Origin: Actinobacteria bacterium UBA5176
Lineage (GTDB): Bacteria > Actinomycetota > UBA4738
NCBI GenBank assembly: GCA_002413305.1
Contig: DHWS01000173.1
Coordinates: 61,325-83,690 of the forward strand
Direction of reading: 5' to 3'
Length of the DNA: 22,366 bases
Shown here: positions 7,509 through 16,012 of the stretch, piece after piece
How positions within the stretch are numbered: the stretch's first letter is position 1
Layout of the letters: each line of letters opens with the position of its first letter
Notes under the pieces: generated by a model
What the model saw: only the letters and a program-made list of their open reading frames with translations
What the model was told of the DNA's origin: nothing
The model's database searches: none
Program-made: the position numbers and the translations under genes

Positions 7509-9407
7509 TCAGGGGGCCGGGGTCCGGGAGGCCGTCCGTGCCAGCAGCCGGTCCAGTGCGGCTTCGGCGTAGTCGACGGCCCCGTCGGCACGGTCGCCAC
7601 GCTTGGCGGCCGACAGGTGGGCGCACGACAGGACCAGCGCCATGTGCGAATACGCTTGTGGGAAGTTCCCCAGTGGCGCGCCCGTGCGCTGGTCGACCTC
7701 CTCCCCGAGCAGGCCCACGTCGTTCGCGCACCCCAGCAGGCGGTTCAGGAGCGCTTCGGCCTCCTCGAGCCTTCCGCTGTGGGTCAGGCAGTCCAGCAGC
7801 CAGAACGAACACAGCAGGAACGAACCCTCGCCGCCCTCGAGCCCGTCGGGCGTCAGGTACCGATGGAGCAGGCCGTCCGTCCCCAGCCTGTTCGCGACCA
7901 CCTCCATGGTCTTCTGGACCGCCGGATGGGTGGTGGGAAGAAACCCGAACGCCGGCACCAGGAGGGTGGAGGCGTCGGCCACCTCGTACCCGGCGGCCTG
8001 GGGGAACCAGCCCCGGCCGGACGCCTCCTCCATGAGGTACTCGCGGAGCGCGTCACGCTCCTGTTCCCACCGGTCCACCGCACCCGGCAGCCCGAGCTTC
8101 CCGGCGATCTTCACGGCCCGGTCCAGCGCCACCCAGCAGTTCAGCTTGGAGTGCAGGAAGTGGCGAGGCTCGTCGCGGACCTCCCAGATGCCTTGGTCGG
8201 GCTCGCGCCACCGCTCGCACACGATGTCGGTCAGGCCGGACACGAATCGCCAGTTCGTCTCCGAGAGCGCCCGGCCGGCCCGCGTGTACAGGTGCGCGGC
8301 CTCGAGGATCTGTCCGAAGGAATCGAGCTGGAGCTGCTTGACGGCAGCGTTCCCGATCCGGACCGGCGCGGAGTGGTAGTGGCCACGCAGATGGGTGAGT
8401 TCCAGCTCCGGGAGGAACCGCTCCCCGGCAACGCCGTACATGATCTGGAGGTCCTCCGGCCGCCCCGCCCCCGTGCGTTCGAGCCACCGCTTGAACGCGT
8501 CGGCCTCGTCGGCGAAGCCCAGGACGAACAGGGAGATCAGGGTCATGGTCGCGTCGCGGATCCACGTGTAGCGGTAGTCCCAGTTCCGCTCCCCCCCGAC
8601 CTGCTCGGGGAGCGACGTGGTGGGCGCCGCCACCAGCGCCCCGCTCGGGGCGTAGGTCAACGCCTTCAGCACCAGGGCCGAGCGCCGGACCTCCTCGCGC
8701 CATTCGCCTTCGTACCAGCAGTGCTCCATCCACTCGCGCCAGAAGGCCACGGTCGCCTCGAGCCGGGCCCGCATCTCCGCGGTGTCGTCCTCGAGGGACC
8801 CCGGCCGGGCGGGGTGCTCGTACGACCGGGACCAGGACGATTCGATCCACACCTCCTGTCCGGCTTCGAGCTTCCACGACGCCACGATGCGGTCGGGGTG
8901 AGCGTGGATCGGCCGGGTCGAACGGACGAAGAGCGCGTCGGGGCCGCCGACCGCTTCGGCCAGCCGCTCGGATATAGCGGCGAACCGCGGCAGGAACCGG
9001 CCGTATTCGAACCGGGGCCAGAAGTCCACCAGGACGTGGACGGTGCCGTCGGTGCAGCGGGCGTGGCGGAGGATCGAACGGCTCGGAGTGACCTCGATCG
9101 GATCGGCCTGGTTCAGCCGGGCGACGGGCAGGCAGTCCGTGACCTCCAGCACCCCGCTGGTCGCCCGGAAGGTGGTCCGCAGGACGTTGGTGTCGGGGAG
9201 GTAGGCGCGGGTGCGGCGGGCAGGCTCCGCCGGCGCCAGCGAGAAAGCACCTCCTCGTTCCTCGTCCAGCATCCGGCAGAACACGGCGCGGGAGTCGAAC
9301 CGCGGGAAGCAGGCCCAGTCGATCGAGCCGTCCCGCCCGACCAGGGCCGCGGAGTGGCAGTCCCCGAGGAGGGCGTAGTCGCCGATCCGGTTCAGGTGCA
9401 CGAGCAT
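7509..9407 (-). CDS. Glycoside hydrolase family 15 protein (glucoamylase/trehalase-like)
   Basis: A 632-residue protein. The N-terminal IGDYALLGDCHSAALVGRDGSIDWACFPRFDS is the typical start of bacterial GH15 proteins, with an N-terminal beta-sandwich domain. The (alpha/alpha)6 barrel carries NWDYRYTWIRDA near residue 275, a general-acid region QGIWEVRDEPRHF near 405, and a late GNFPQAYSHMAL near 580 preceded by the conserved EEVDQRTG. No signal peptide is present, so it is cytosolic. Known relatives cleave glucoamylose ends or trehalose; actinobacterial members are often trehalases, but the choice is not settled here. The ATG at 9407 has GAGGTGG 6 bases upstream. It is divergent from ppdK across a 114-base gap. 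Confidence 0.88.
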   Translation of the reverse strand: MLVHLNRIGDYALLGDCHSAALVGRDGSIDWACFPRFDSRAVFCRMLDEERGGAFSLAPAEPARRTRAYLPDTNVLRTTFRATSGVLEVTDCLPVARLNQADPIEVTPSRSILRHARCTDGTVHVLVDFWPRFEYGRFLPRFAAISERLAEAVGGPDALFVRSTRPIHAHPDRIVASWKLEAGQEVWIESSWSRSYEHPARPGSLEDDTAEMRARLEATVAFWREWMEHCWYEGEWREEVRRSALVLKALTYAPSGALVAAPTTSLPEQVGGERNWDYRYTWIRDATMTLISLFVLGFADEADAFKRWLERTGAGRPEDLQIMYGVAGERFLPELELTHLRGHYHSAPVRIGNAAVKQLQLDSFGQILEAAHLYTRAGRALSETNWRFVSGLTDIVCERWREPDQGIWEVRDEPRHFLHSKLNCWVALDRAVKIAGKLGLPGAVDRWEQERDALREYLMEEASGRGWFPQAAGYEVADASTLLVPAFGFLPTTHPAVQKTMEVVANRLGTDGLLHRYLTPDGLEGGEGSFLLCSFWLLDCLTHSGRLEEAEALLNRLLGCANDVGLLGEEVDQRTGAPLGNFPQAYSHMALVLSCAHLSAAKRGDRADGAVDYAEAALDRLLARTASRTPAP

Positions 9408-9484
9408 ACGTATCCACCTCGTCCGGAGGGAAATGCAGGCAGCCGCCCTCCGCGGCGTCCCGGAACGCGCTCTGCGGCGCTCGA

Positions 9485-9515
9485 TAGACTGGCTCGACAA
9501 CCCGACTTCAGGAGG
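9485..9515 (+). promoter_or_regulatory. ppdK -10 box and ribosome binding site
   Basis: TAGACT (9485-9490) is a -10 box. AGGAGG (9510-9515) lies 6 bases before the GTG at 9522 and decides that start inside a frame that is open for another 2.7 kb upstream. Confidence 0.5.
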
Positions 9516-9521
9516 CGTGCC

Positions 9522-12245
9522 GTGGCCAAGTTCGTCTACGACTTCAGTGAGGGCAACCGGAACATGAAGGACCTGCTCGGCGGGAAGGGGGCGAACCTCG
9601 CCGAGATGACGAACATGGGCCTCCCCGTCCCGCCGGGCTTCACGATCACGACCGAGGCGTGTCTCACCTACCTGGGCCGGGGCGGCTTCCCCGACGGGCT
9701 GATGGACGAGGTCGAGGAGCACCTCGGCGAGATGGAGAAGGCGATGGGGAAGAAGCTCGGGGACGAAGCCGACCCGCTGCTGGTCTCCGTGCGCTCCGGC
9801 GCGAAGTTCTCCATGCCCGGGATGATGGACACGGTGCTGAACCTGGGCCTGAACGATGCGTCGGTCGAGGGGCTGGCGAAGCAGACATCGAACGAACGGT
9901 TCGCATGGGATGCCTACCGCCGGTTCGTGCAGATGTTCGGGAAGATCGTGCTGGACATCGACGGCGCCGCGTTCGAGGAGCGCCTGGACGAGGCGAAGTC
10001 CCGCAAGGGCGCCGACGCCAAGGACACCGACCTCGACGCCTCCGACCTTCGGGCGCTGACCGAGGAGTTCAAGTCGATCGTGGCCCGCGAGACGGGTGAG
10101 GAATTCCCGCAGGAGCCCGACCGGCAGCTCGAGAAGGCGATCGAGGCCGTGTTCCGGTCATGGAACGGCAAGCGCGCCGTCGACTACCGCCGGCAGAACA
10201 AGATCAGCGACGACCTCGGCACGGCGGTGAACATCGTGGCGATGGTGTTCGGCAACATGGGCGAGGACAGCGGGACCGGCGTGGCGTTCACCCGCGACCC
10301 GGCCACCGGCGGACGCGTGCCGTACGGGGACTACCTCCCGAACGCCCAGGGCGAGGATGTGGTGGCCGGGATCCGGAACACCCTGAAGCTCTCGGATCTC
10401 GCCGAGCTGGATCTGAAGTCGTGGCAGGAGCTCGAGGCAGGCATGGACACCCTGGAGCGCCACTACCGCGACATGTGCGACATCGAGTTCACGATCGAGC
10501 GCGGGAAGCTGTGGTTCCTGCAGACCCGGGTGGGCAAGCGCACAGCGTTCGCCGAATGGGTCATGGCCTACGACATGTCCAAGGAGGGCCTGATCGGCGA
10601 CGATGAGGCGCTGCTGCGCCTCGATGCCAATCGCTTGGAGCAGCTCCTGAAGCCCGTGATCAAGCGAGAGCAGAAGGACGCGAGTGAGCCAGCAACGAGG
10701 GGGCTGAACGCCTCACCTGGGGCCGCGGTTGGACGCGTCGTGTTCACTGCCGACTCCGCCGTCGAGTGGGCCGACCGAGGCGAGAAGGTGATTCTCGTTC
10801 GCCGCGAGACGACACCAGACGACTATCACGGGATGATCAAGTCCCAGGGAATCCTGACATCTGCCGGCGGCACGAATTCGCATGCAGCAGTCGTTGCTCG
10901 AGGGGAAGGCATCCCTGCCGTTTGTGGGGCCGACTCGATCAGGATCGAGCGCGGCGGACGGTCCTTCTCCGTCAACGGCACCAAGGTCGAGGAAGGTGCT
11001 TGGGTCACGATCGACGGCACCGACGGGACTGTGTACCTCCAGCCGCTCGAAACGGAGCCCTCGGTTCTCGATCGAGCGATTCGGGGCGACGAAGAAGCTC
11101 GCAGAAGTCGGATCTGGCAAGCCTTCGAACCGTTGATGCGCCGGGCAGACGCGGCCCGCCGGCTGGGCGTTCGGGCCAACGCCGACACGCCCGCCCAGGC
11201 GGCCAACGCGCGGGCCCGTGGCGCCGAGGGCATCGGCCTGTGCCGGACCGAGCATATGTTCCTCGGGGAAGAGCGGGTCGCGGCGGTCCGGAAGATGATC
11301 TTCGCGGAGACCCCGGATGAGGAGGCTTCGGCCTTCGACGTGCTGACACCGCTCCAGCGCGACGACTTCGTGGGGATCTTCGAGGCCATGGACGGTCTGC
11401 CCGTCGTGGTCCGGTTGCTGGACCCGCCCCTGCACGAGTTCCTCCCCAACCAAGTGGACCTGTCGGTGGCGGTGGCGGTGGCCGAGGAGCGAGGCGACTC
11501 CGAGGTGGTCCTTCGGGACGAGAAGATCCCCCTCGAGGAGGCTCGCCGGATCCTGGGCAAGGTCGAGGAGCTCCACGAGGACAATCCGATGCTCGGTCTG
11601 CGGGGGGTCCGCCTGGGGATCGTGAAGCCCGGACTCTACGCGATGCAGGTCCGGGCCATCGTGGAGGCCGCGTGCGACCGGGTGGAGGCGGGCGGGAACC
11701 CGGTGGTCGAGATCATGATCCCGCTGACGGCCACGCGAGAGGAGCTCCGCCAGATGCGGGAGGAGCTCGAACCGGTCGCCCGATCGGTGCTTTCGGACCG
11801 CGGCATCGACCTGCGCATCGCGTTCGGCACCATGATCGAGCTGCCGCGGGCCTGCGCGGTCGCCGCGGAGATCGCCGAGGTGGCCGACTTCTTCTCCTTC
11901 GGGACGAACGACCTCACGCAGACGGCATTCGGCTTCTCGCGCGACGACATCGGCAAGTTCCTGGGCATGTACGAGGAACGCAAGCTGGTGCCCGCCAACC
12001 CGTTCGTGACGATCGACCGGCCCGGCGTCGGACGCCTCATGGAGATGGCGGTCGAAGAAGGCCGGCGATCGCGTTCGGACCTCCACCTCGGGATCTGCGG
12101 CGAGCACGGCGGTGATCCTTCCTCCGTGGAGTTCTGCCACCAGATCGGGCTGGACTACGTGTCGTGTTCGCCGTTCCGGGTGGAGACGGCCCGGCTGGCG
12201 GCCGGGCAAGCCGCGCTGGGGGAGTCGCACCAGGCGTCGAAGTAG
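9522..12245 (+). CDS. ppdK: Pyruvate, phosphate dikinase
   Basis: A 907-residue enzyme that interconverts pyruvate, ATP and phosphate with PEP, AMP and diphosphate in central carbon metabolism. The N-terminal ATP-grasp domain starts with GGKGANLAEMTNMGLPVPPGF. The swivel domain has the catalytic His454 in SHAAVVARGEGIPAVCG. The C-terminal TIM barrel has FGTMIELPRA, FGTNDLTQTAFGFSRDD near residue 794 and GICGEHGGDP near 857 with the catalytic Cys. The residue two before His454 is Asn452, where PPDKs have the regulatory Thr. GTG 9522 is chosen by AGGAGG and homology. Bases about 10620-11140 have clearly different codon use (CGA, GTT, GCT, GCA, TCA) from the rest of the gene. Confidence 0.95.
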   Translation: MAKFVYDFSEGNRNMKDLLGGKGANLAEMTNMGLPVPPGFTITTEACLTYLGRGGFPDGLMDEVEEHLGEMEKAMGKKLGDEADPLLVSVRSGAKFSMPGMMDTVLNLGLNDASVEGLAKQTSNERFAWDAYRRFVQMFGKIVLDIDGAAFEERLDEAKSRKGADAKDTDLDASDLRALTEEFKSIVARETGEEFPQEPDRQLEKAIEAVFRSWNGKRAVDYRRQNKISDDLGTAVNIVAMVFGNMGEDSGTGVAFTRDPATGGRVPYGDYLPNAQGEDVVAGIRNTLKLSDLAELDLKSWQELEAGMDTLERHYRDMCDIEFTIERGKLWFLQTRVGKRTAFAEWVMAYDMSKEGLIGDDEALLRLDANRLEQLLKPVIKREQKDASEPATRGLNASPGAAVGRVVFTADSAVEWADRGEKVILVRRETTPDDYHGMIKSQGILTSAGGTNSHAAVVARGEGIPAVCGADSIRIERGGRSFSVNGTKVEEGAWVTIDGTDGTVYLQPLETEPSVLDRAIRGDEEARRSRIWQAFEPLMRRADAARRLGVRANADTPAQAANARARGAEGIGLCRTEHMFLGEERVAAVRKMIFAETPDEEASAFDVLTPLQRDDFVGIFEAMDGLPVVVRLLDPPLHEFLPNQVDLSVAVAVAEERGDSEVVLRDEKIPLEEARRILGKVEELHEDNPMLGLRGVRLGIVKPGLYAMQVRAIVEAACDRVEAGGNPVVEIMIPLTATREELRQMREELEPVARSVLSDRGIDLRIAFGTMIELPRACAVAAEIAEVADFFSFGTNDLTQTAFGFSRDDIGKFLGMYEERKLVPANPFVTIDRPGVGRLMEMAVEEGRRSRSDLHLGICGEHGGDPSSVEFCHQIGLDYVSCSPFRVETARLAAGQAALGESHQASK

Positions 12246-12452
12246 CCGCAGGGGCTCTTCTTCGGTCCATTCGTCAAGCCGAACGGGTCGAAATCCGTCG
12301 GCCGCCCCTCATGGTTCCCCCGTCCGGGGGGGATGCGAACATGCGTTCGGGTTGCCTATCCTGGCCCCTGTCCGGTAGTCCCCTCGTATCCGGCCACCTT
12401 CCCGGTGAAGTCGTCGGCCTTCCCGTGGTCCTTCCCGAGGGGGTGCGCGGCG
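12246..12452 (+). promoter_or_regulatory. Intergenic region with promoter for secreted protein gene
   Basis: No gene is seen in these 207 bases. TATCCT (12357-12362) is a -10 box about 90 bases before the ATG at 12453. A C-rich/G-rich run near 12315-12332 could fold but has no T-tract. CGAGGGGG (about 12436-12443) is the likely ribosome binding site, about 9 bases ahead of the ATG. Confidence 0.4.
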
Positions 12453-13826
12453 ATGAAGCTGCGAAGGAAGGGGGTCTTGGCCGCTGGACTGGCCGTGCTG
12501 GCGGCGGGCGCCACCGTGACCGGTGCGTCTGCGGGCGGTGCAGGGGGTGCGGCGGGTGGCTCATCCGTCGCAGGAGGTCGGCCCGAGGGTTCGGCGCGGG
12601 ACGCCCTCCAGGTGTTCTACAGCCCGCCCGTCCTTGTGCGGGCCGGAGAGGCGGTGCGGATCCCGGTGGACGCTTCGTGCGCGACCGAGGCAGGCGGAAG
12701 CTGCCCGGTCAGCGTGACGTTCTCGACCCCGGATGTGGGTGGGGCATGGCGATCGTTCTCCAACCCGGCCACCCCCGGGCTCGCCTTCGACCTCTCGGCA
12801 TCGGCGTCTGCGGCCGTGGCCGTCCGGGCGAGCGGGTTCGTCCCGTTCCGGATCGCCACCTCCGACGCCTGGTCTGTGCGGGCAAAGCTTCCCCCGGGGC
12901 CAGCCGATGCATCGCTCGGCTTCTATGTGACGCGTGCGATGCCCCGCGTGCTGGCTCCGGCCATCTCGTTCGGAGACGTCGTTCGGCCATCTCGTACAGT
13001 CCTGTCGCTGCCCTGGGGAAGCGGGGAGCGCAAGGCTGGCCTCGAACTCGGGGACCAGTCCGGCATGATTGGCCCGCGTGCGTTCGACGTCGATGGACGG
13101 GGACGGATCTACGTGCTGGATGCGCTGCAGCGCCGGCTGGCGGTCTTCGCCAAGGGCCGTCTCGTGCGCCAGACCGCCATCGGCGTGACGGGGGATTCGG
13201 ACCTGGCCGTCGCTCCCGACGGGACCGCGTTCGTCTTGAAACATGCCGGACCGTCCCTCCAGGTCCTCCGCATCGACCCCTCGGGAAGGATGGTGGGCGC
13301 GGTCGATCTCGGTCCGGGGATCCTGTCGCAGATCACCACGGCGGCGGGCCGCGCGTACGTGTTCGCCGTCCCGCTCGACCGGTGGATCGGCGTTCCCGTC
13401 GCCTCCCGGGCTTCATCGGCGCTGATCTCCACGGTCGAGCGCCCCACCGCGGACGGCGGTTCGCTCCTACGGGTGGTCCGGGACGATCGCCTTCGGATCG
13501 CCACGGTCGCCGACGGACAGGTCCACGGGGCCCTGGAGATCGGGACACTTGCCCATTTCGGGGAGATCGCGCTGAGCGAACCCGACGGCGGCGGCGGGTA
13601 TTGGGTCGTCATGCACGTCTGGCGCGAGAACCCGACACGGGCGGACCAGTACGAGGTCATGCACCTCGTGCACGGGAAGGTGGTCCGAGCCTTCGCCGTC
13701 GCGAACCAGGCCTTCGCGGAGACCGCCCCCCTCTCCCGATTCCGCCTGGGGCCGGACGGTGGCGTCTACCAGTTGGTCTCCGATCCGCACGGCATGCGGA
13801 TCGTCGAGTTCAGATCGGGGGAGTGA
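12453..13826 (+). CDS. Secreted protein with beta-propeller-like repeats, unknown
   Basis: A 457-residue exported protein. MKLRRKGVLAAGLAVLAAGA is a Sec signal, with likely cleavage after about residue 27 and then a Gly/Ala/Ser-rich linker. Residues about 50-190 look like an all-beta domain containing one Cys pair (SCATEAGGSC). From about residue 205 repeated units such as RAFDVDGRGRIYVLDALQRRLAVF, LAVAPDGTAFVL and FRLGPDGGVYQLVSDPHGMRIVEF resemble NHL/six-bladed propeller blades. No catalytic motif is evident. ATG 12453 is chosen because it starts the signal peptide; the frame upstream to 12333 lacks one. It sits 3 bases before the next small secreted gene, so the two are probably cotranscribed. 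Confidence 0.7.
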   Translation: MKLRRKGVLAAGLAVLAAGATVTGASAGGAGGAAGGSSVAGGRPEGSARDALQVFYSPPVLVRAGEAVRIPVDASCATEAGGSCPVSVTFSTPDVGGAWRSFSNPATPGLAFDLSASASAAVAVRASGFVPFRIATSDAWSVRAKLPPGPADASLGFYVTRAMPRVLAPAISFGDVVRPSRTVLSLPWGSGERKAGLELGDQSGMIGPRAFDVDGRGRIYVLDALQRRLAVFAKGRLVRQTAIGVTGDSDLAVAPDGTAFVLKHAGPSLQVLRIDPSGRMVGAVDLGPGILSQITTAAGRAYVFAVPLDRWIGVPVASRASSALISTVERPTADGGSLLRVVRDDRLRIATVADGQVHGALEIGTLAHFGEIALSEPDGGGGYWVVMHVWRENPTRADQYEVMHLVHGKVVRAFAVANQAFAETAPLSRFRLGPDGGVYQLVSDPHGMRIVEFRSGE

Positions 13827-13829
13827 ACG

Positions 13830-14099
13830 ATGAAGCGCTTCGTGAACGGGATGATCGTCGTTGCGGTCCTGGCCGCCGTCCTCCTCGTGCCGGCGACCGC
13901 CAGCCGAGCCAGCTGGAGCAGCGACAACTGTAAGGGTGGCCAGTGGACCGCATACCACCAGCGCCGAAAGGACGCCAAGGCGTATGCCACGATCGCCCTG
14001 AAGGAGGGCTACTCGTGGGGAGGATCCTGCTGGAACAACAACGACAAGGACGATTCCCCCGGTGAGCCCACGGTAGTCGAATGTACTCTTTCGCCGTAG
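13830..14099 (+). CDS. Small secreted basic peptide, unknown; mobile DNA begins next to its stop
   Basis: An 89-residue protein with a clear signal peptide (MKRFVNGMIVVAVLAAVLLV, cleavage likely after ASRA near residue 27). The mature part of about 62 residues has three Cys (in DNCKGG, GSCWNN and VECTL) and is rich in Trp, Tyr, Lys and Asn. GGGGGAG lies about 7 bases before the ATG, and the preceding gene ends 3 bases ahead. I do not recognise a family. The stop codon lies 31 bases before the start of a serine recombinase, so this 3' end may be the integration site and the last residues may come from the element. Confidence 0.65.
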   Translation: MKRFVNGMIVVAVLAAVLLVPATASRASWSSDNCKGGQWTAYHQRRKDAKAYATIALKEGYSWGGSCWNNNDKDDSPGEPTVVECTLSP

Positions 14100-14125
14100 A
14101 CTGCTCTCATCGGGGTCAAAGGAGG
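14097..14125 (+). promoter_or_regulatory. Recombinase A -10 box and RBS
   Basis: TAGACT (14097-14102) overlaps the TAG stop of the preceding secreted-peptide gene. AAAGGAGG (14118-14125) lies 5 bases before the ATG at 14131. The -35 region would fall inside the host gene and has no good match to TTGACA. Confidence 0.45.
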
Positions 14126-14130
14126 ACGCG

Positions 14131-15501
14131 ATGGGACAGGCAGTCAAAGCCGGGATCTACCTCCGCATCTCGCAGGATCGTGGTGGCGAGTCCCTGGGCG
14201 TCCAGCGCCAAGAGAAGCTTTGCCGCGAATTGGCGCGCTCTCGTGGCTGGGAGGTGGCTTCGACCTACACCGACAACGACGCCTCCGCCTACAACGGGAG
14301 GCGCCGCCCGAACTATGAGGCCCTCCTAGCCGATGTGGAAGCCAGGCGGATCGGCGCGGTCCTCACCTACCACCCGGACCGCCTGTACCGCCATCCCAAG
14401 GACCTCGAGCGCTTCGTGGAGGTCGTCGAGGGGGCGGGTGCGGCGGTCGCCACCGTCACGGCCGGGGAGCTCGACCTCGCAACGGCGAGCGGCAGAATGG
14501 TCGCTCGCATACTCGGCGCAGTCTCCCGCCAAGAGAGTGAGCACAAAGGGGAGCGGGTCAGGGCGAAGGCGGCCGAGCTTGCAGCGGCCGGCAAGTCCAA
14601 CGGTGGAGCCCGGCCCTTCGGCCTCAACGGGGACCGGACCACAATCTGCGAAGAGGAGGCGGGCCTGATCCGCGAGGCGGCACGGCAGCTCCTTGCCGGA
14701 GGGAGCCTTCGCGCCGTTCACCGCGACTGGGCGTCCCGTGGGATTGAGAAGGCCCCGTGGAACATCCGCCGCCTGCTCACATCACACAGAATCGCCGGCA
14801 TCCGGTCCCACCACGGTGTCGAGGTGGCCGAGGCGAAGTGGCCGCCGATCCTCGACCGCGACACGTGGGAGGAACTACGTTCGCTGCTGATGAACCCCGA
14901 ACGCGACCAGCGCAAGGAGCCGCCCCGGCGCAAGTACCTCCTGACTGGCGGACTGACCCGGTGCGGACGGTGCGGGGCCGGGCTGGTGGGCCGTCCGACT
15001 CGCGGCGTGCGCCGCTACATGTGCGCTAGAGATCATGGTGGCTGCAATCGGACCTTCATCGTGGCCGAACCCCTGGAGGACCTGATCCGCGAAGCGGTGA
15101 TCGTGGCGGTGACCGGCCCCGCGTTCGACAAGGCCCGAGACCGCGTGAACCGATCAGCACCGAAGCTCGGGGCGGAACTGACCGCGGCGGAGCACCGCCT
15201 GGACCAGCTGGCCGAGAGCTACGCGGCCGGGCAGATTGGGCTCGAGCCCTACCGCCGGGCCACGACCAGACTTGAGGCACGGATCAGCGAACTGCGGGCG
15301 CAGGTGGCCGCCGACCTGGACGGAGTCGTGGCGCGCAAGCTCCCATCCGGCGAGAAGGCGTTGCTGGCGTGGTGGGATCAGGCCGACGTCACGCAGCGCG
15401 CCGACGTGGTGCGGCTGGTCATCGAGGCCGTGACCATCGGGCCGGGATCACCGGGCAGCGCCTTTGACCCGGGACGGGTTGGCCTGGTCTGGAGGGTTTA
15501 G
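14131..15501 (+). CDS. Large serine recombinase (integrase), module A
   Basis: A 456-residue large serine recombinase. The resolvase-type catalytic domain (1-150) has YLRIS with the nucleophile Ser14 and Arg12, then HPDRLYRH (81-88) with the conserved DRLxR arginines. The recombinase domain (about 160-260) includes RRLLTSHRIAGI. A zinc-ribbon domain has C278-x2-C281 and C298/C305. A coiled-coil (about 346-395, AELTAAEHRLDQLAESYAAGQ) ends the protein, as in phage and ICE integrases. It would integrate or excise the element at att sites by a 2-bp staggered cut. It is highly similar to the recombinase at 18207-19566 (75 of 89 residues identical from YNG to the ER after the catalytic domain). ATG 14131 has AGGAGG at 5 bases. 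Confidence 0.93.
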   Translation: MGQAVKAGIYLRISQDRGGESLGVQRQEKLCRELARSRGWEVASTYTDNDASAYNGRRRPNYEALLADVEARRIGAVLTYHPDRLYRHPKDLERFVEVVEGAGAAVATVTAGELDLATASGRMVARILGAVSRQESEHKGERVRAKAAELAAAGKSNGGARPFGLNGDRTTICEEEAGLIREAARQLLAGGSLRAVHRDWASRGIEKAPWNIRRLLTSHRIAGIRSHHGVEVAEAKWPPILDRDTWEELRSLLMNPERDQRKEPPRRKYLLTGGLTRCGRCGAGLVGRPTRGVRRYMCARDHGGCNRTFIVAEPLEDLIREAVIVAVTGPAFDKARDRVNRSAPKLGAELTAAEHRLDQLAESYAAGQIGLEPYRRATTRLEARISELRAQVAADLDGVVARKLPSGEKALLAWWDQADVTQRADVVRLVIEAVTIGPGSPGSAFDPGRVGLVWRV

Positions 15502-15878
15502 ACGAGGAAGTCGGTCTCGCCGCGCTCCAGCGCGTCGGTGGCGAGTCGGTGCAGGTCACGCAGTCGGACTCGCGGACGGTGCCCGAGTTCGCACTGCAAC
15601 TGAATGGCCGCCCGGGGCGGTCCGGTTACTGGCTCCCACCAAAGCCGTTTGCTCAGGACGACCGCGAGCAGATCCGGGTCCGTGATCGTGTGGTTCTCAA
15701 GGGCGGCCTTGGCCTCTAGCCCCGCTGCAGTCGCTCGTGCCCTGGCATGGGCGAGATAGGTTTCCCGCCGCGGGACGAGCACACCCAAGCCGGGGGCAAC
15801 TCTTGCGAGGGGCGAGCGGCCCCCCGTCCGCTGGCAATCCCGGCAGCGCGCGGTGGCGCGTGGTGAGTCCAAGATCAC
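15498..15878 (-). CDS. Small Cys-containing ORF convergent with recombinase A, unknown
   Basis: A 126-residue protein read from a GTG at 15878. Its TAA stop (15498-15500 on the other strand) overlaps the recombinase TAG (15499-15501). C12-x2-C15 (CRDC) near the N-terminus and C96/H100 (QCELGH) near the C-terminus could make a split zinc site. The final RVRLRDLHRLATDALERGETDFLV looks like the helix and edge strand that end small phage zinc-ribbon proteins. The start is uncertain: AAGGAT is only 1 base from the GTG. The same position in module B is held by another Cys-rich ORF, which supports it as a real gene. The function is not known. Confidence 0.55.
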   Translation of the reverse strand: MILDSPRATARCRDCQRTGGRSPLARVAPGLGVLVPRRETYLAHARARATAAGLEAKAALENHTITDPDLLAVVLSKRLWWEPVTGPPRAAIQLQCELGHRPRVRLRDLHRLATDALERGETDFLV

Positions 15879-15882
15879 ATCC

Positions 15883-15912
15883 TTGTCATTCGGTTGCTGG
15901 CGACGGTAGCAT
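15883..15912 (+). promoter_or_regulatory. Sigma70-type promoter for module A accessory operon
   Basis: TTGTCA (15883-15888), an 18-base spacer and TAGCAT (15907-15912) form the best promoter in the mobile region. It faces the helix-turn-helix gene at 16013 with a leader of about 95 bases, and it overlaps the 5' region of the divergent minus-strand ORF. Confidence 0.55.
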
Positions 15913-16012
15913 GTGTAGCGACCGTCTCACCAGGGCACCGCCCGTGAGGCCGCCTGGCACGTCAGCCCTTCGGGCCGGCTTTCCCGGGCAGGCAAGAGGA
16001 GGTTTTCCTCCC

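Noticed and set aside
6795..9521. A 2.7-kb open frame on the plus strand running into ppdK
   Set aside because: It is antisense to ygfZ and GH15, is Arg/Pro/Gly-rich, has no homology, and ppdK has its own -10 and AGGAGG at 9485-9515.
10713..12230. Long minus-strand frame inside ppdK
   Set aside because: It is antisense to conserved PPDK domains and has no recognisable protein.
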